DNA of 64,000 nucleotides from Maribacter sp. 1_MG-2023. Its GTDB lineage: Bacteria; Bacteroidota; Bacteroidia; Flavobacteriales; Flavobacteriaceae. A model generated the notes under the pieces. It saw nothing but the letters and a program-made list of their open reading frames with translations, was not told the DNA's origin and ran no database searches. The DNA is taken from contig NZ_JAUOPN010000007.1 in the NCBI RefSeq assembly GCF_030547005.1, forward strand, positions 62,001 to 126,000. Reading direction: 5' to 3'. Shown one piece after another: positions 12,037 to 20,433 of this stretch; within the stretch, counting starts at the first letter, position 1; each line of letters starts with the position of its first letter. Made by a program: the position numbers and the translations under genes.

Positions 12037-12822
12037 TTACTGTAATTGATAGTATCTTAAATCTACTTTTGGTGCAAGGGTATCCACTTTAGAAAAGAAA
12101 TCTATCATGGCATTTCGTATTTTATAATCGGTTTCTGTTTTGGAAAGCGCTTCTTTAAAAAAGTTCATATTGTCGCCACCAGTTACTAGATAATCAGAAG
12201 TAGCAACATAATAAGATTTGTTTTTATCTACAGGTTTACCGTTAATCGTAAAAGTATTGACCGTGTTGTCTTTATTAAGTATAAGCTGTATACCAGCAAC
12301 AGGGTGCGCTCTTTTAGATTGTATTAGGTAGTCGACCATCTTTAATAGGGCATCGCCTTTAAGTTCTACGATTACTACCGAATTTTCAAAAGGCATTACC
12401 TCATAAGCAGTTCTAGAGGTTACGTTTCCTTTAGAAATAATCGATCTTATACCGCCATGGTTTAAAAGCACCAGGTCAATACTATTTCCGGTGCGCTTTT
12501 TAAAAATAGGATTGGTCTCACTCAGTACAATATCTGCCATTAAATTACCTGCAGTTGTATTGAATTTACCATCGGTTTTTGAAATAACATATGGTGAATA
12601 TGCCAATGTACTATCTAAAATACTTTCAACGCGATCATGATAAGGCTGAATAAATTTTTGAATACTGTCAACCGAAGTATAACTGGTGTCAATTGCTATC
12701 TGCTTGCCAGTCAGTTCAGTGAGGTGTTCGGGATTGTTTTTACAAGATACTAAATTTAACAATGTTATAAATATAACATAATGTTTTATATTTAAAATAC
12801 CAAAGTGTTTTAACTTCGCCAT
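12037..12822 (-). CDS. 5'-nucleotidase C-terminal (substrate-binding) domain lipoprotein
   Basis: A 261-residue protein matching the 5_nucleotid_C domain alone. It has an N-terminal hydrophobic segment ending in LVSC (Cys 27), so it is a likely lipoprotein, then the domain landmarks NLMADIVL, LLNHGGIRS, MPFENSVVIVEL and TGGDNMNFF. In UshA this domain carries the nucleobase-binding residues and lies after the metal domain; here it is a separate gene placed before it. It is the first gene of the transcript, with a -7 element at 12853-12860 and an inverted repeat shared with the divergent gene. Confidence 0.9.
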   Translation of the reverse strand: MAKLKHFGILNIKHYVIFITLLNLVSCKNNPEHLTELTGKQIAIDTSYTSVDSIQKFIQPYHDRVESILDSTLAYSPYVISKTDGKFNTTAGNLMADIVLSETNPIFKKRTGNSIDLVLLNHGGIRSIISKGNVTSRTAYEVMPFENSVVIVELKGDALLKMVDYLIQSKRAHPVAGIQLILNKDNTVNTFTINGKPVDKNKSYYVATSDYLVTGGDNMNFFKEALSKTETDYKIRNAMIDFFSKVDTLAPKVDLRYYQLQ

Positions 12823-12840
12823 ATAGTTGCAGGGATATTA

Positions 12841-12862
12841 TTTACATTTGTCTAAATGTAAA
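12841..12862. promoter_or_regulatory. Divergent promoter pair inside a perfect inverted repeat
   Basis: Arms TTTACATTT (12841-12849) and AAATGTAAA (12854-12862) around GTCT. The forward strand holds a perfect Bacteroidota -7 box TACATTTG (12843-12850), 17 bases before the ATG of the gene at 12868. The reverse strand holds TACATTTA (12860-12853), a 7/8 match that would serve the nucleotidase operon. The symmetry suggests either two facing promoters or an operator lying over both. Confidence 0.6.
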
Positions 12863-12867
12863 AATAC

Positions 12868-13401
12868 ATGTTTTTAAAAGGAATTAAGGACAAGTTTAAG
12901 CGGAAATCTGGCCGTAAGATATTAAAACAGTTGGTGTCAACACCAGTGGCTGTAACGCGTGAAAGTAAAGGAATACGTTCTGTAGGTTGTATTGTGGATC
13001 TAGATAAGTTTGAGAAAACTGAATTGTTTTTTCAGTTTCAAGAAGAGTTATCGTTGCATCCCAATGCGGTTAAAATTATTGGATATAAGCGTTTTTATGA
13101 TAAAAACTCACCATATGCCACTCCTGTTTTTTCAGATAAGGACTTAGGGTGGAACGGTGAAATTGAAAACAGTTATGCCCTTGAGTTTTTAGGACGAGAA
13201 TATGACCTTTTAGTGAATTATTATAATGAGGATAGCCTGTTGTTGAATTTAATGTCGGTGAAGGCAAAGGCTCGTTTAAAAGTAGGGTTTAAAGAAGTGG
13301 GACCTACTTACAATGATTTAATGTTAGATACGCCGTTAAAGGACTTTCAGATATTTAAAAAAGAATTGAAAAAGTACTTGGGCATTTTTAAAGAGATTTA
13401 A
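12868..13401 (+). CDS. Conserved hypothetical protein of the DUF6913 type
   Basis: A 177-residue soluble protein without signal peptide, widely conserved beside dapA in Flavobacteriaceae. Visible features are a basic N-terminus (KGIKDKFKRKSGRK), an alternating alpha/beta pattern (VGCIVDLD, VKIIGYKRFYD, YDLLVNYYNEDSLLLNLMS, ARLKVGF) and a C-terminal lysine-rich helix. No catalytic motif is recognisable. The stop is two bases from the dapA start, so the two are certainly co-transcribed; a link to lysine or cell-wall synthesis is suggested by context only. Confidence 0.85.
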   Translation: MFLKGIKDKFKRKSGRKILKQLVSTPVAVTRESKGIRSVGCIVDLDKFEKTELFFQFQEELSLHPNAVKIIGYKRFYDKNSPYATPVFSDKDLGWNGEIENSYALEFLGREYDLLVNYYNEDSLLLNLMSVKAKARLKVGFKEVGPTYNDLMLDTPLKDFQIFKKELKKYLGIFKEI

Positions 13402-13403
13402 TT

Positions 13404-14294
13404 ATGAGAGATTTAAGGGGAGCAGGAGTAGCGTTAATTACGCCTTTTAAAGAAGATGGATCAGTAGATGTAGAGGCTCTTAAAAAAGTTGTAGCTTTTA
13501 ATATTGAAGGCAACATAGATTACTTGGTGGTTTTAGGAACTACGGCAGAATCGGTAACCTTATCAAAAGAAGAAAAGCAATTGGTCATGCGCACCGTAGA
13601 AGAAGCAAATCAAGGTGCATTGCCTTTAGTCATTGGTATTGGCGGTAATAATACTATGGCTTTGGTAGAAGAGTTACAATCTGCGAATTTATCTGCATAT
13701 GATGCTATTCTATCTGTTTCTCCATATTACAATAGACCTACGCAAGAAGGTATTTATCAGCACTTCGCAGCACTTTCGCAAGCATCACCATTACCGATTA
13801 TTTTATATAATGTACCTGGTCGTACCGGTAGTAATATGTTGTCAGAAACAGTAGTACGTCTAGCAAAAAAATTTGATAATATAGTAGCAGTAAAAGAAGC
13901 TTGCGGAGATATGACCCAAGTTCAGGAACTAATATCAAAAAGACCAGAAGGTTTCTTAGTACTTTCTGGGGATGATATTACGGCATTGCCAACTATAGTT
14001 GCGGGTGGTGACGGAGTAATTTCTGTAATCGGTCAAGGTTTGCCAGAAGAATTTTCTAAAATGGTGCACGAAGGATTAAATGGTAATACCGAAGTAGCAT
14101 ATAGCTATCATTATAGAATGCAAGATGGTATGAAGTTGATTTTTGAGGAAGGAAATCCGGCTGGAATCAAGGTTATTTTTGAATATTTAGGTTTTGCTAA
14201 GCCTTTTGTAAGACTACCATTGATTACTGCGAGTGATGCATTAAAGCATAGAATAGTTTCATTTATGGAATCTATGATGCGCATACCAGCATAA
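13404..14294 (+). CDS. dapA: 4-hydroxy-tetrahydrodipicolinate synthase DapA
   Basis: Class I aldolase that condenses pyruvate with aspartate semialdehyde in the diaminopimelate/lysine pathway (cytoplasm). At 296 residues it is standard length. The GTTAES loop (46-51), SPYYNRP (106-112), the catalytic Tyr in LYNVPGRTG (Y135, with R140 in the substrate site) and the Schiff-base Lys in VAVKEACGD (K164) are all present. It is translated right behind the DUF6913 gene. A 3' spacer of about 120 bases carries the promoter of bamD. Confidence 0.97.
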   Translation: MRDLRGAGVALITPFKEDGSVDVEALKKVVAFNIEGNIDYLVVLGTTAESVTLSKEEKQLVMRTVEEANQGALPLVIGIGGNNTMALVEELQSANLSAYDAILSVSPYYNRPTQEGIYQHFAALSQASPLPIILYNVPGRTGSNMLSETVVRLAKKFDNIVAVKEACGDMTQVQELISKRPEGFLVLSGDDITALPTIVAGGDGVISVIGQGLPEEFSKMVHEGLNGNTEVAYSYHYRMQDGMKLIFEEGNPAGIKVIFEYLGFAKPFVRLPLITASDALKHRIVSFMESMMRIPA

Positions 14295-14389
14295 TTTTTC
14301 GTTAAAACTTCTCTTAGTAGGACATTTGTGTGCAGTAAAGCCTGTATTTTTATTGGTTTAAAATGTTTTTTAAATCCATTGATAATCAC

Positions 14390-14397
14390 TAATTTTG
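14390..14397 (+). promoter_or_regulatory. -7 promoter element of bamD
   Basis: TAATTTTG matches the Bacteroidota -7 consensus TAnnTTTG exactly. It ends only 4 bases before the first possible ATG (14402) and 16 bases before the second (14414), so transcription should begin at or beside the first ATG; this favours the second as the true start. Confidence 0.65.
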
Positions 14398-14413
14398 CAA
14401 AATGTTTTTTAAA

Positions 14414-15241
14414 ATGAGGAGAGTTTTTCCAATACTATTGATTGCCATTGCTTTACAATCGTGTAACGAGTACCAAAAAGTGCTCAAGAACGATGATGTA
14501 AAAGCGAAATACGATATGGCCGAAACTTTCTATGAAGAAGGTGATTTTAAAAGAGCTAATAGATTGCTTGAGCAAATAGCCCCTAAATATGTAGGTAAAC
14601 CTCAGGGTGAGCGTGTTATGTTCTTTTTGTCTAACAGTTATTTTCAGCAAGAAGATTACAACATGGCAGGCTATCAGTTTGAGCGTTTTGTAAAATCATA
14701 TCCAAAAAGTGATAAGGCTATTGAAGCTACTTTTTTAGGCGCTAAAAGTTTCTACGAGTTATCTCCAGAATATTCTTTAGATCAAACCGATACAGATAAA
14801 GCGTTATTGAAATTACAGAATTTTATTAATACGTATTCTGAATCTGAGTTTTATGCCGAAGCAAATACTATGGCTCAAGAACTCACAACAAAAAAACAAG
14901 AAAAGGCGTTTGAGATATTGAAGCAGTATAATAAATTGGGGGAGTTCAATTATGATATGCTTAAATCAGCAGTAGCGGCGAGCGATAATTTTGTGTCTGA
15001 TAACCCTGGTTCTCCTTTTAGAGAAGAAGCAATGTTTATAAAGGTTGAAGCATTAACACACATGGCAGTAAATAGTTTTGAGCAATTGAAAGAAGAGCGT
15101 TTAAAAAATGCGAAGTCTGCTCATGCTGCAATGCAAAAGCAGTTTCCAGAATCTAAATTCGATAAGGAGGCTACAGATTTAATCGAAAAAATTGATAAAG
15201 AATTACAACGTATGCAAGCGCAGGTCGTTGAATCAAAATAA
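14414..15241 (+). CDS. bamD: Outer membrane protein assembly factor BamD
   Basis: Outer-membrane lipoprotein of the beta-barrel assembly (BAM) machine, anchored on the periplasmic face. From ATG 14414 the signal peptide ends in LQSC (Cys 17). The mature part consists of TPR-like helix pairs (YDMAETFYEEGDFKRANRLL, VMFFLSNSYFQQEDYNMAGY, KAIEATFLGAKSFYEL). It is 275 residues, normal for the family. An ATG four codons upstream (14402) is in frame, but the -7 box at 14390-14397 makes it poorly placed for initiation. It is followed by rpoZ after 11 bases, starting the flavobacterial bamD-rpoZ-coaBC-DUF4835-recN block. Confidence 0.93.
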   Translation: MRRVFPILLIAIALQSCNEYQKVLKNDDVKAKYDMAETFYEEGDFKRANRLLEQIAPKYVGKPQGERVMFFLSNSYFQQEDYNMAGYQFERFVKSYPKSDKAIEATFLGAKSFYELSPEYSLDQTDTDKALLKLQNFINTYSESEFYAEANTMAQELTTKKQEKAFEILKQYNKLGEFNYDMLKSAVAASDNFVSDNPGSPFREEAMFIKVEALTHMAVNSFEQLKEERLKNAKSAHAAMQKQFPESKFDKEATDLIEKIDKELQRMQAQVVESK

Positions 15242-15252
15242 ATAATTTAATT

Positions 15253-15585
15253 ATGAATATGAACGATTTAAAAAACTCTAAGGCATCGGTATCTACGGTA
15301 ACTATTAACCGTAATGAGTTCGATGCGCCTACTGAAAATATCTATGAGGCTATTTCAATCGCTGCAAAGCGCGCTGTTCAGATCAATTCTGAAATTAAGA
15401 AAGAGCTTTTAGAGAAATTAGAAGAGTTTGCTACATATAGCGATAGTTTAGAAGAGGTTTTTGAAAATAAAGAGCAAATTGAGGTTTCTAAGTTTTACGA
15501 AAAATTACCTAAGCCACACGCAATGGCAGTAGAAGAGTGGTTGATGGATAAAATCTACCATAGAAACACAGAAAAAGACGCTTAA
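15253..15585 (+). CDS. rpoZ: DNA-directed RNA polymerase omega subunit (Bacteroidota type)
   Basis: A 110-residue protein. The segment ENIYEAISIAAKRAVQIN is the omega-like core, equivalent to the conserved R(A)xQ helix that clasps beta' in RNA polymerase. The C-terminus (MAVEEWLMDKIYHR) is specific to Bacteroidota. Assignment rests on that helix and on conserved position between bamD and coaBC; the family is divergent from the proteobacterial protein. It lies 11 bases after bamD and 9 before coaBC, so it is co-transcribed with both. Confidence 0.85.
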   Translation: MNMNDLKNSKASVSTVTINRNEFDAPTENIYEAISIAAKRAVQINSEIKKELLEKLEEFATYSDSLEEVFENKEQIEVSKFYEKLPKPHAMAVEEWLMDKIYHRNTEKDA

Positions 15586-15594
15586 GAAAGAAAT

Positions 15595-16800
15595 ATGTTG
15601 AACGGCAAAAATGTTCTTTTAGGAATTACCGGAGGAATTGCTGCTTATAAAACAACATTCTTAGTTCGTTTATTTATAAAAGCTGGCGCTAACGTTAAGG
15701 TCATACTTACCGATAGCGCCAGCTCTTTTGTTTCCCCACTTACACTAGCCACTTTGGCTAAAAACCCAGTAGTGCTTGATTTTGTTAAGACAGAAGGGAA
15801 TATTGTCGACTGGAACAATCATGTAGAAATGGGGCTATGGGCAGACTTAATGGTGATTGCGCCAGCCACTGCGAATACCATGTCTAAAATGGCAACGGGT
15901 AATTGCGACAATATTTTAATGGCTACATATTTATCTGCTAAATGTCCAGTTTTTGTTGCTCCGGCAATGGATCTTGATATGTACAAGCACCCAAGTACTA
16001 AAAGTTCTTTAGATGCGCTTACTTCTTTTGGTAACATGATTATACCTGCAACAAGTGGCGAGCTTGCTAGTGGTTTGCATGGAGAAGGTAGAATGGCAGA
16101 GCCAGAAGATATTGTAAGCTTTATTAAAAAGCAGTTATCTGATGGATTACCATTATCTGGCAAAAAAGTATTGATTACTGCAGGTCCGACTTACGAGGCA
16201 ATTGATCCTGTTCGTTTTATAGGAAATCACTCCTCAGGCTTAATGGGTTTTGAGCTTGCTAAAACAGCGGCAAGTCTAGGTGCAGAAGTATTTTTAGTTA
16301 CTGGGCCTACACATTTGTCTGTTATTCACGATAATATTCATGTTCTCAATGTAGTTTCGGCAGACGACATGTATCATAGTACTCAACTGTATTATGAAAC
16401 ATCAGATATCGTAATTTGTGCTGCAGCTGTAGCGGATTATAGACCCAAGACCGTAGCAGAACAGAAAATTAAAAAATCCGAAGAAAACTTTACTATTGAA
16501 TTGGTCAAGAATAAAGATATCTTAAAAAGCTTCGGGGAACATAAAAAAAATCAATTCTTGGTCGGTTTCGCCTTAGAGACTGAAAACGAAATTGAAAACG
16601 CAAAAGGTAAACTAAAGCGTAAAAATTTAGACGCCATCGTATTGAATTCTATGCGAGATAAGGGTGCTGGTTTTGGTGGGGTTACCAATAAAATATCATT
16701 TATAGATACCAATTCTAGCATTACTACGTTTGAACTAAAGACCAAGGCAGAAGTTGCCGTGGATATCTTCAATGAAATTATTAAAAGACGGTATGCGTAA
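15595..16800 (+). CDS. coaBC: Bifunctional phosphopantothenoylcysteine decarboxylase / phosphopantothenate-cysteine ligase CoaBC
   Basis: Joins phosphopantothenate to cysteine (CoaB) and decarboxylates the product (CoaC, FMN-dependent) in coenzyme A synthesis. At 401 residues it has CoaC at about 1-180 and CoaB at about 185-400. The CoaC catalytic His is in NNHVEMGLWADL (H76). The motif usually written PxMNxxMW reads PAMDLDMY, so Asn becomes Asp at 126. The loop that normally holds the active Cys reads SGELASGLHGEGRM, with Ser at 159. With a one-residue offset these are E. coli Dfp H75, N125 and C158. CoaB has AAAVADYRPK and the KNKDIL segment. The last 8 bases overlap the next gene. Confidence 0.95.
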   Translation: MLNGKNVLLGITGGIAAYKTTFLVRLFIKAGANVKVILTDSASSFVSPLTLATLAKNPVVLDFVKTEGNIVDWNNHVEMGLWADLMVIAPATANTMSKMATGNCDNILMATYLSAKCPVFVAPAMDLDMYKHPSTKSSLDALTSFGNMIIPATSGELASGLHGEGRMAEPEDIVSFIKKQLSDGLPLSGKKVLITAGPTYEAIDPVRFIGNHSSGLMGFELAKTAASLGAEVFLVTGPTHLSVIHDNIHVLNVVSADDMYHSTQLYYETSDIVICAAAVADYRPKTVAEQKIKKSEENFTIELVKNKDILKSFGEHKKNQFLVGFALETENEIENAKGKLKRKNLDAIVLNSMRDKGAGFGGVTNKISFIDTNSSITTFELKTKAEVAVDIFNEIIKRRYA

Positions 16801-17686
16801 GGCTGTATTTCTATTACTATTTATCTTTATTGGTTTAGTGACAAATGCTCAGGAGTTTAATTGTGCCATTACGGTTAATTCTGATCAAGTAACTAAAGGT
16901 GATCTTCAGGTTTTTAAGACTTTAGAGCGTTCATTGAATGATTTTATAAATAAATCTAAATGGACAAATCGTGTATACAAAGAAAATGAGCGGTTAAATG
17001 CTCAAATTTTTATTACGATTACTTCTTATGAATCCAACAATTTTAGCGGTACTATTCAAATACAATCTTCTAGACCAGTGTATAATACCTCATATTCATC
17101 ACCGGTTTTTAATTATAAAGACAACCAGTTAAATTTTCAATATATTGAATTTCAGCCATTGATTTTAAATGAAAATCAGTTTGAATCAAATTTGGTGAGT
17201 GTAATCGCTTATTACGCATATATTATGCTAGGTTTGGATGCAGATACATTTTCACTAGAAGGTGGAACTGATTTCTATAGAAAGGCGCAGAATATTGTAA
17301 CTCAGGCACAAGGAAGTAATTTCTCTGGTTGGAACCAATCTTCAGACTCGAACAGAAGTAGGTTTGAGTTGGTAGATAATCTTTTGTCTAATACTTATAG
17401 AGAGTACCGAATAGCTATGTATAATTATCATAGAAAAGGTCTTGATATTCTTCCAGATAATAATAGTACGGGCAAGCAAGTAATTGCAGGTACGATGAAT
17501 TTGTTTCGGACGATGATCAATAGGAGACCAAATGCATTTTTGATTTCTACTTTCTTTGATGCAAAATCAGAAGAGATAAAAAATATTTTTTCTGATGGAC
17601 CAAAAGTTGATATCGTAAAGCTTAAGGAAACCCTCAATAAAATAGCACCTTTATACGCAACTACCTGGAACGATATTAAATATTGA
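16793..17686 (+). CDS. DUF4835 family exported protein
   Basis: From the ATG at 16793, which lies inside the coaBC stop region, the protein is 297 residues with a signal peptide (AVFLLLFIFIGLVTNAQ) and probable cleavage after Ala-Gln. An earlier in-frame ATG would destroy this signal architecture. The mature part carries NSFSG-like beta-rich segments and ends in KIAPLYATTWNDIKY. It is a conserved Bacteroidota family of unknown function, almost always between coaBC and recN. The location suggests a link to envelope assembly through bamD, but nothing in the sequence proves it. Confidence 0.88.
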   Translation: MRKAVFLLLFIFIGLVTNAQEFNCAITVNSDQVTKGDLQVFKTLERSLNDFINKSKWTNRVYKENERLNAQIFITITSYESNNFSGTIQIQSSRPVYNTSYSSPVFNYKDNQLNFQYIEFQPLILNENQFESNLVSVIAYYAYIMLGLDADTFSLEGGTDFYRKAQNIVTQAQGSNFSGWNQSSDSNRSRFELVDNLLSNTYREYRIAMYNYHRKGLDILPDNNSTGKQVIAGTMNLFRTMINRRPNAFLISTFFDAKSEEIKNIFSDGPKVDIVKLKETLNKIAPLYATTWNDIKY

Positions 17687-17713
17687 ACCATTTTACAAAA
17701 CGGAATTATAGAT

Positions 17714-17721
17714 TACCTTTG
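17714..17721 (+). promoter_or_regulatory. -7 promoter element of recN
   Basis: TACCTTTG is an exact TAnnTTTG match, with a weak -33 (TTTT at 17691-17694, 19-base spacing). The recN GTG start follows 20 bases after the box, so recN can be transcribed separately from the upstream operon. Confidence 0.6.
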
Positions 17722-17741
17722 TGAATCTAAAACTCTAACGC

Positions 17742-19409
17742 GTGCTATCAACCCTTTCCATTTCTAATTACGCATTAATTGATCATCTAGAAGTAGACTT
17801 CAATAAAGGTTTTACGGTTATTACCGGTGAAACAGGTGCTGGTAAATCTATTTTACTTGGCGGATTATCTCTAGTGCTAGGTAAACGTGCCGATCTAAGC
17901 TCTTTGCGAGTTAAGGATCAGAAATGTATTATAGAAGGTACTTTCAAAATTGACACGTACGGACTCCAGAATTTTTTTGAAGAAAACGACTTGGACTATG
18001 AAGATAGTACGGTTATTAGGCGAGAGATTTTACCTAGCGGTAAATCGAGAGCGTTTGTAAACGATACCCCCGTTACTTTAGGTGTCTTATTAACCTTAGG
18101 AGAAAATCTTATTGATATTCATTCTCAGCATCAGACCATGCAGCTCACTGAAAATGACTTTCAGTTGAAATTGGTCGATGCATTGGCAAACAACCAAAAA
18201 CGGTTATCAGAGTATAGAAAAGGGTTAAAAACCTATCGAAAGGCTCAGAAAGAACTTGATAAACTTATTGAAATTCAAAATACAGCCAATAAAGAGCAAG
18301 ATTACAATACGTTTTTATTAGAAGAACTTGAAAAGGCACCATTGAAAGTAGGTGTCATTGAAGACTTAGAGGAAGAATACGAACAACTGAATAATGTTGA
18401 GTTGATTATGGAGCAGCTGTCAAAAGGAGATCAGTTGTTTAATGACGAGCAAATTGGTGTTTTGCCTTTAGTGACAGAAATGCGTCAATCACTTTCGAAA
18501 TTGGTCGACTTTGGGTCGAACTATAATGATTTATTCGAGCGCGTTAAATCTGTACTGATAGAATTAGATGATGTGAGTTCAGAAATACAGCGTCTTCAAG
18601 AAGGGGTAGAGGCTAACCCAGATCAGCTAGAACAGGTGAATAATAAGCTACAGCTGCTGTATAACTTACAGAAAAAGCATAATGTTAGCGATATAGCTGA
18701 GTTGATTAACATAAAAAACGACCTTGCTGATAAAGTTTTTGAAACTGCCAATTTAGATGATAAAATTGCTTCAAAAACAAAAGAAATTCAAGAGCTGGAA
18801 GCAGTTTTAGAAGCTCAAGCAGTTGTTTTGAGTAAAAAACGAAATTCCGTAATTCCACAATTAAAGAAAAAACTAGAATCTGATCTTGGTTTGTTAGGTA
18901 TGCCTAGTGCATCATTCGAAATAAAATTAAGTACAGCAGAAGCATTTACAGCTACGGGTAAAGATGAACTTTCATTCTTGTTTACGGCTAACAGAGGCGG
19001 TAGCTATGGCGAATTGAAAAAAGTAGCATCTGGTGGAGAATTGTCAAGAATAATGTTGGTAATTAAAGCGATACTGGCTAAGTATGAAAAACTACCAACT
19101 ATCATGTTCGATGAAATAGATACAGGTGTATCTGGAGAGATATCTAACCGCATGGCAGATATCATGAAAGATATGAGTACCGATTTGCAGGTATTCTCTA
19201 TTACACACTTACCACAAGTAGCATCAAAAGGAAACCATCATTTCAAAGTTTTTAAAACGGAAGGTAAAGAACGTACCATGACTAATTTAAAGCAATTGAC
19301 AGATGATGAAAGGGTAGTGGAATTAGCTCATATGCTAAGCGGAAAAGATTTGTCAGATTCTGCGTTGGCACATGCAAAAGAACTTTTGAATGTATCATCG
19401 GGTGCTTAA
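17742..19409 (+). CDS. recN: DNA repair protein RecN
   Basis: SMC-like ATPase that acts in recombinational repair of double-strand breaks. At 555 residues it is typical. Walker A is GETGAGKS near residue 30; a long coiled coil follows (about 150-370, interrupted by a KLVDFGSNYNDLFE hinge-like segment). The ABC signature is ASGGELSRIML and Walker B is IMFDEIDTGVSG, with the switch His in SITHLPQVA. The start codon is GTG at 17742; the -7 box 20 bases upstream agrees with it. No in-frame ATG precedes the conserved LSISNYALI strand. Confidence 0.96.
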   Translation: MLSTLSISNYALIDHLEVDFNKGFTVITGETGAGKSILLGGLSLVLGKRADLSSLRVKDQKCIIEGTFKIDTYGLQNFFEENDLDYEDSTVIRREILPSGKSRAFVNDTPVTLGVLLTLGENLIDIHSQHQTMQLTENDFQLKLVDALANNQKRLSEYRKGLKTYRKAQKELDKLIEIQNTANKEQDYNTFLLEELEKAPLKVGVIEDLEEEYEQLNNVELIMEQLSKGDQLFNDEQIGVLPLVTEMRQSLSKLVDFGSNYNDLFERVKSVLIELDDVSSEIQRLQEGVEANPDQLEQVNNKLQLLYNLQKKHNVSDIAELINIKNDLADKVFETANLDDKIASKTKEIQELEAVLEAQAVVLSKKRNSVIPQLKKKLESDLGLLGMPSASFEIKLSTAEAFTATGKDELSFLFTANRGGSYGELKKVASGGELSRIMLVIKAILAKYEKLPTIMFDEIDTGVSGEISNRMADIMKDMSTDLQVFSITHLPQVASKGNHHFKVFKTEGKERTMTNLKQLTDDERVVELAHMLSGKDLSDSALAHAKELLNVSSGA

Positions 19410-19532
19410 AGCACTATATTTTTAGAATTTGTAACTGGTCTTACGACAACCAAGTCTTTAAACACTTAAAATAAGGCTGTTGTTTTTAGGGTTTTTAAGT
19501 ACCACTTCAATTCTGAATTAACATATTTTAGA

Positions 19533-19540
19533 TATCTTTG
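19533..19540 (+). promoter_or_regulatory. -7 promoter element of fabI
   Basis: TATCTTTG, an exact TAnnTTTG match, lies 31 bases before the fabI ATG at 19572. The 160-base spacer from recN contains no other strong signal. Confidence 0.65.
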
Positions 19541-19571
19541 AATATTAAATCTAACTATAGAATCAACCAGC

Positions 19572-20378
19572 ATGGGATATAACTTATTAAAAGGAAAAAG
19601 GGGAATTATTTTTGGAGCACTAGACGCGAATTCTATTGCATGGAAAACAGCACAAACAGTACACGCAGAAGGTGGTACTTTTGTATTGACAAACGCCCCA
19701 ATTGCCATGAGAATGGGTCAAATAGATCAATTGGCTAAAGAAACAGGTTCAGAAGTTATACCAGCAGATGCTACCAGTGTTGAAGACTTAGATAATTTAG
19801 TAGCGAAGGCTGTTGAAATTTTAGGAGGAAAAATTGATTTCGTATTGCATTCTATCGGTATGTCGGTTAACGTACGTAAAGGTCGTGCTTACACAGATGA
19901 GAAATATGATTTCACAGCAAAAGGATGGGATGTATCAGCCCTTTCTTTTCATAAAGTATTACAATCGCTTTATAAAGCAGATGCTATGAATGAGTGGGGT
20001 AGTGTTGTAGCGTTGACCTATATGGCAGCACAAAGAACATTCCCAGATTATAATGATATGGCAGATAATAAAGCATATTTAGAGTCTGTTGCTCGTAGCT
20101 TTGGTTACTTCTTTGGTAAAGAAAAGAACGTACGTGTAAATACGATTTCTCAGTCACCTACAGCAACTACAGCAGGACAAGGAGTAAAAGGCTTTGATGG
20201 TTTTATCAGCTATGCAGAAAAGATGTCTCCGTTAGGTAATGCTTCAGCTCAAGACTGTGCTGATTATACCATAACATTATTCTCTGATCTTACGAGAAAA
20301 GTGACTATGCAAAACTTGTTTCATGACGGTGGTTTCTCTAATACAGGGGTTAGTCAAGAAGTTATAGAGAAGTTTTAA
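19572..20378 (+). CDS. fabI: Enoyl-[acyl-carrier-protein] reductase FabI (NADH)
   Basis: Reduces trans-2-enoyl-ACP in the last step of each fatty-acid elongation cycle. At 268 residues it is an atypical short-chain dehydrogenase. The nucleotide loop is IIFGALDANSIAWKTA. The catalytic Tyr and Lys are in PDYNDMADNKAYLE (Tyr, six residues, Lys), and the substrate loop is SQSPTATTAGQG. The Y-x6-K spacing is the FabI-type pattern rather than Y-x3-K of common SDRs. It is monocistronic with its own promoter; it is the usual target of triclosan-type inhibitors. Confidence 0.96.
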   Translation: MGYNLLKGKRGIIFGALDANSIAWKTAQTVHAEGGTFVLTNAPIAMRMGQIDQLAKETGSEVIPADATSVEDLDNLVAKAVEILGGKIDFVLHSIGMSVNVRKGRAYTDEKYDFTAKGWDVSALSFHKVLQSLYKADAMNEWGSVVALTYMAAQRTFPDYNDMADNKAYLESVARSFGYFFGKEKNVRVNTISQSPTATTAGQGVKGFDGFISYAEKMSPLGNASAQDCADYTITLFSDLTRKVTMQNLFHDGGFSNTGVSQEVIEKF

Positions 20379-20421
20379 TCATAATTTTAATTTTCCAATT
20401 TTGTTGGAGCCTATTTATTAA

Positions 20422-20427
20422 AGGAGG
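20422..20427 (+). promoter_or_regulatory. Strong Shine-Dalgarno site of the glycosyltransferase gene
   Basis: AGGAGG lies six bases before the ATG at 20434. Perfect SD sequences are rare in this window, where most starts follow A-rich leaders, so this gene may be translated differently from its neighbours. Confidence 0.6.
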
Positions 20428-20433
20428 GTAATC

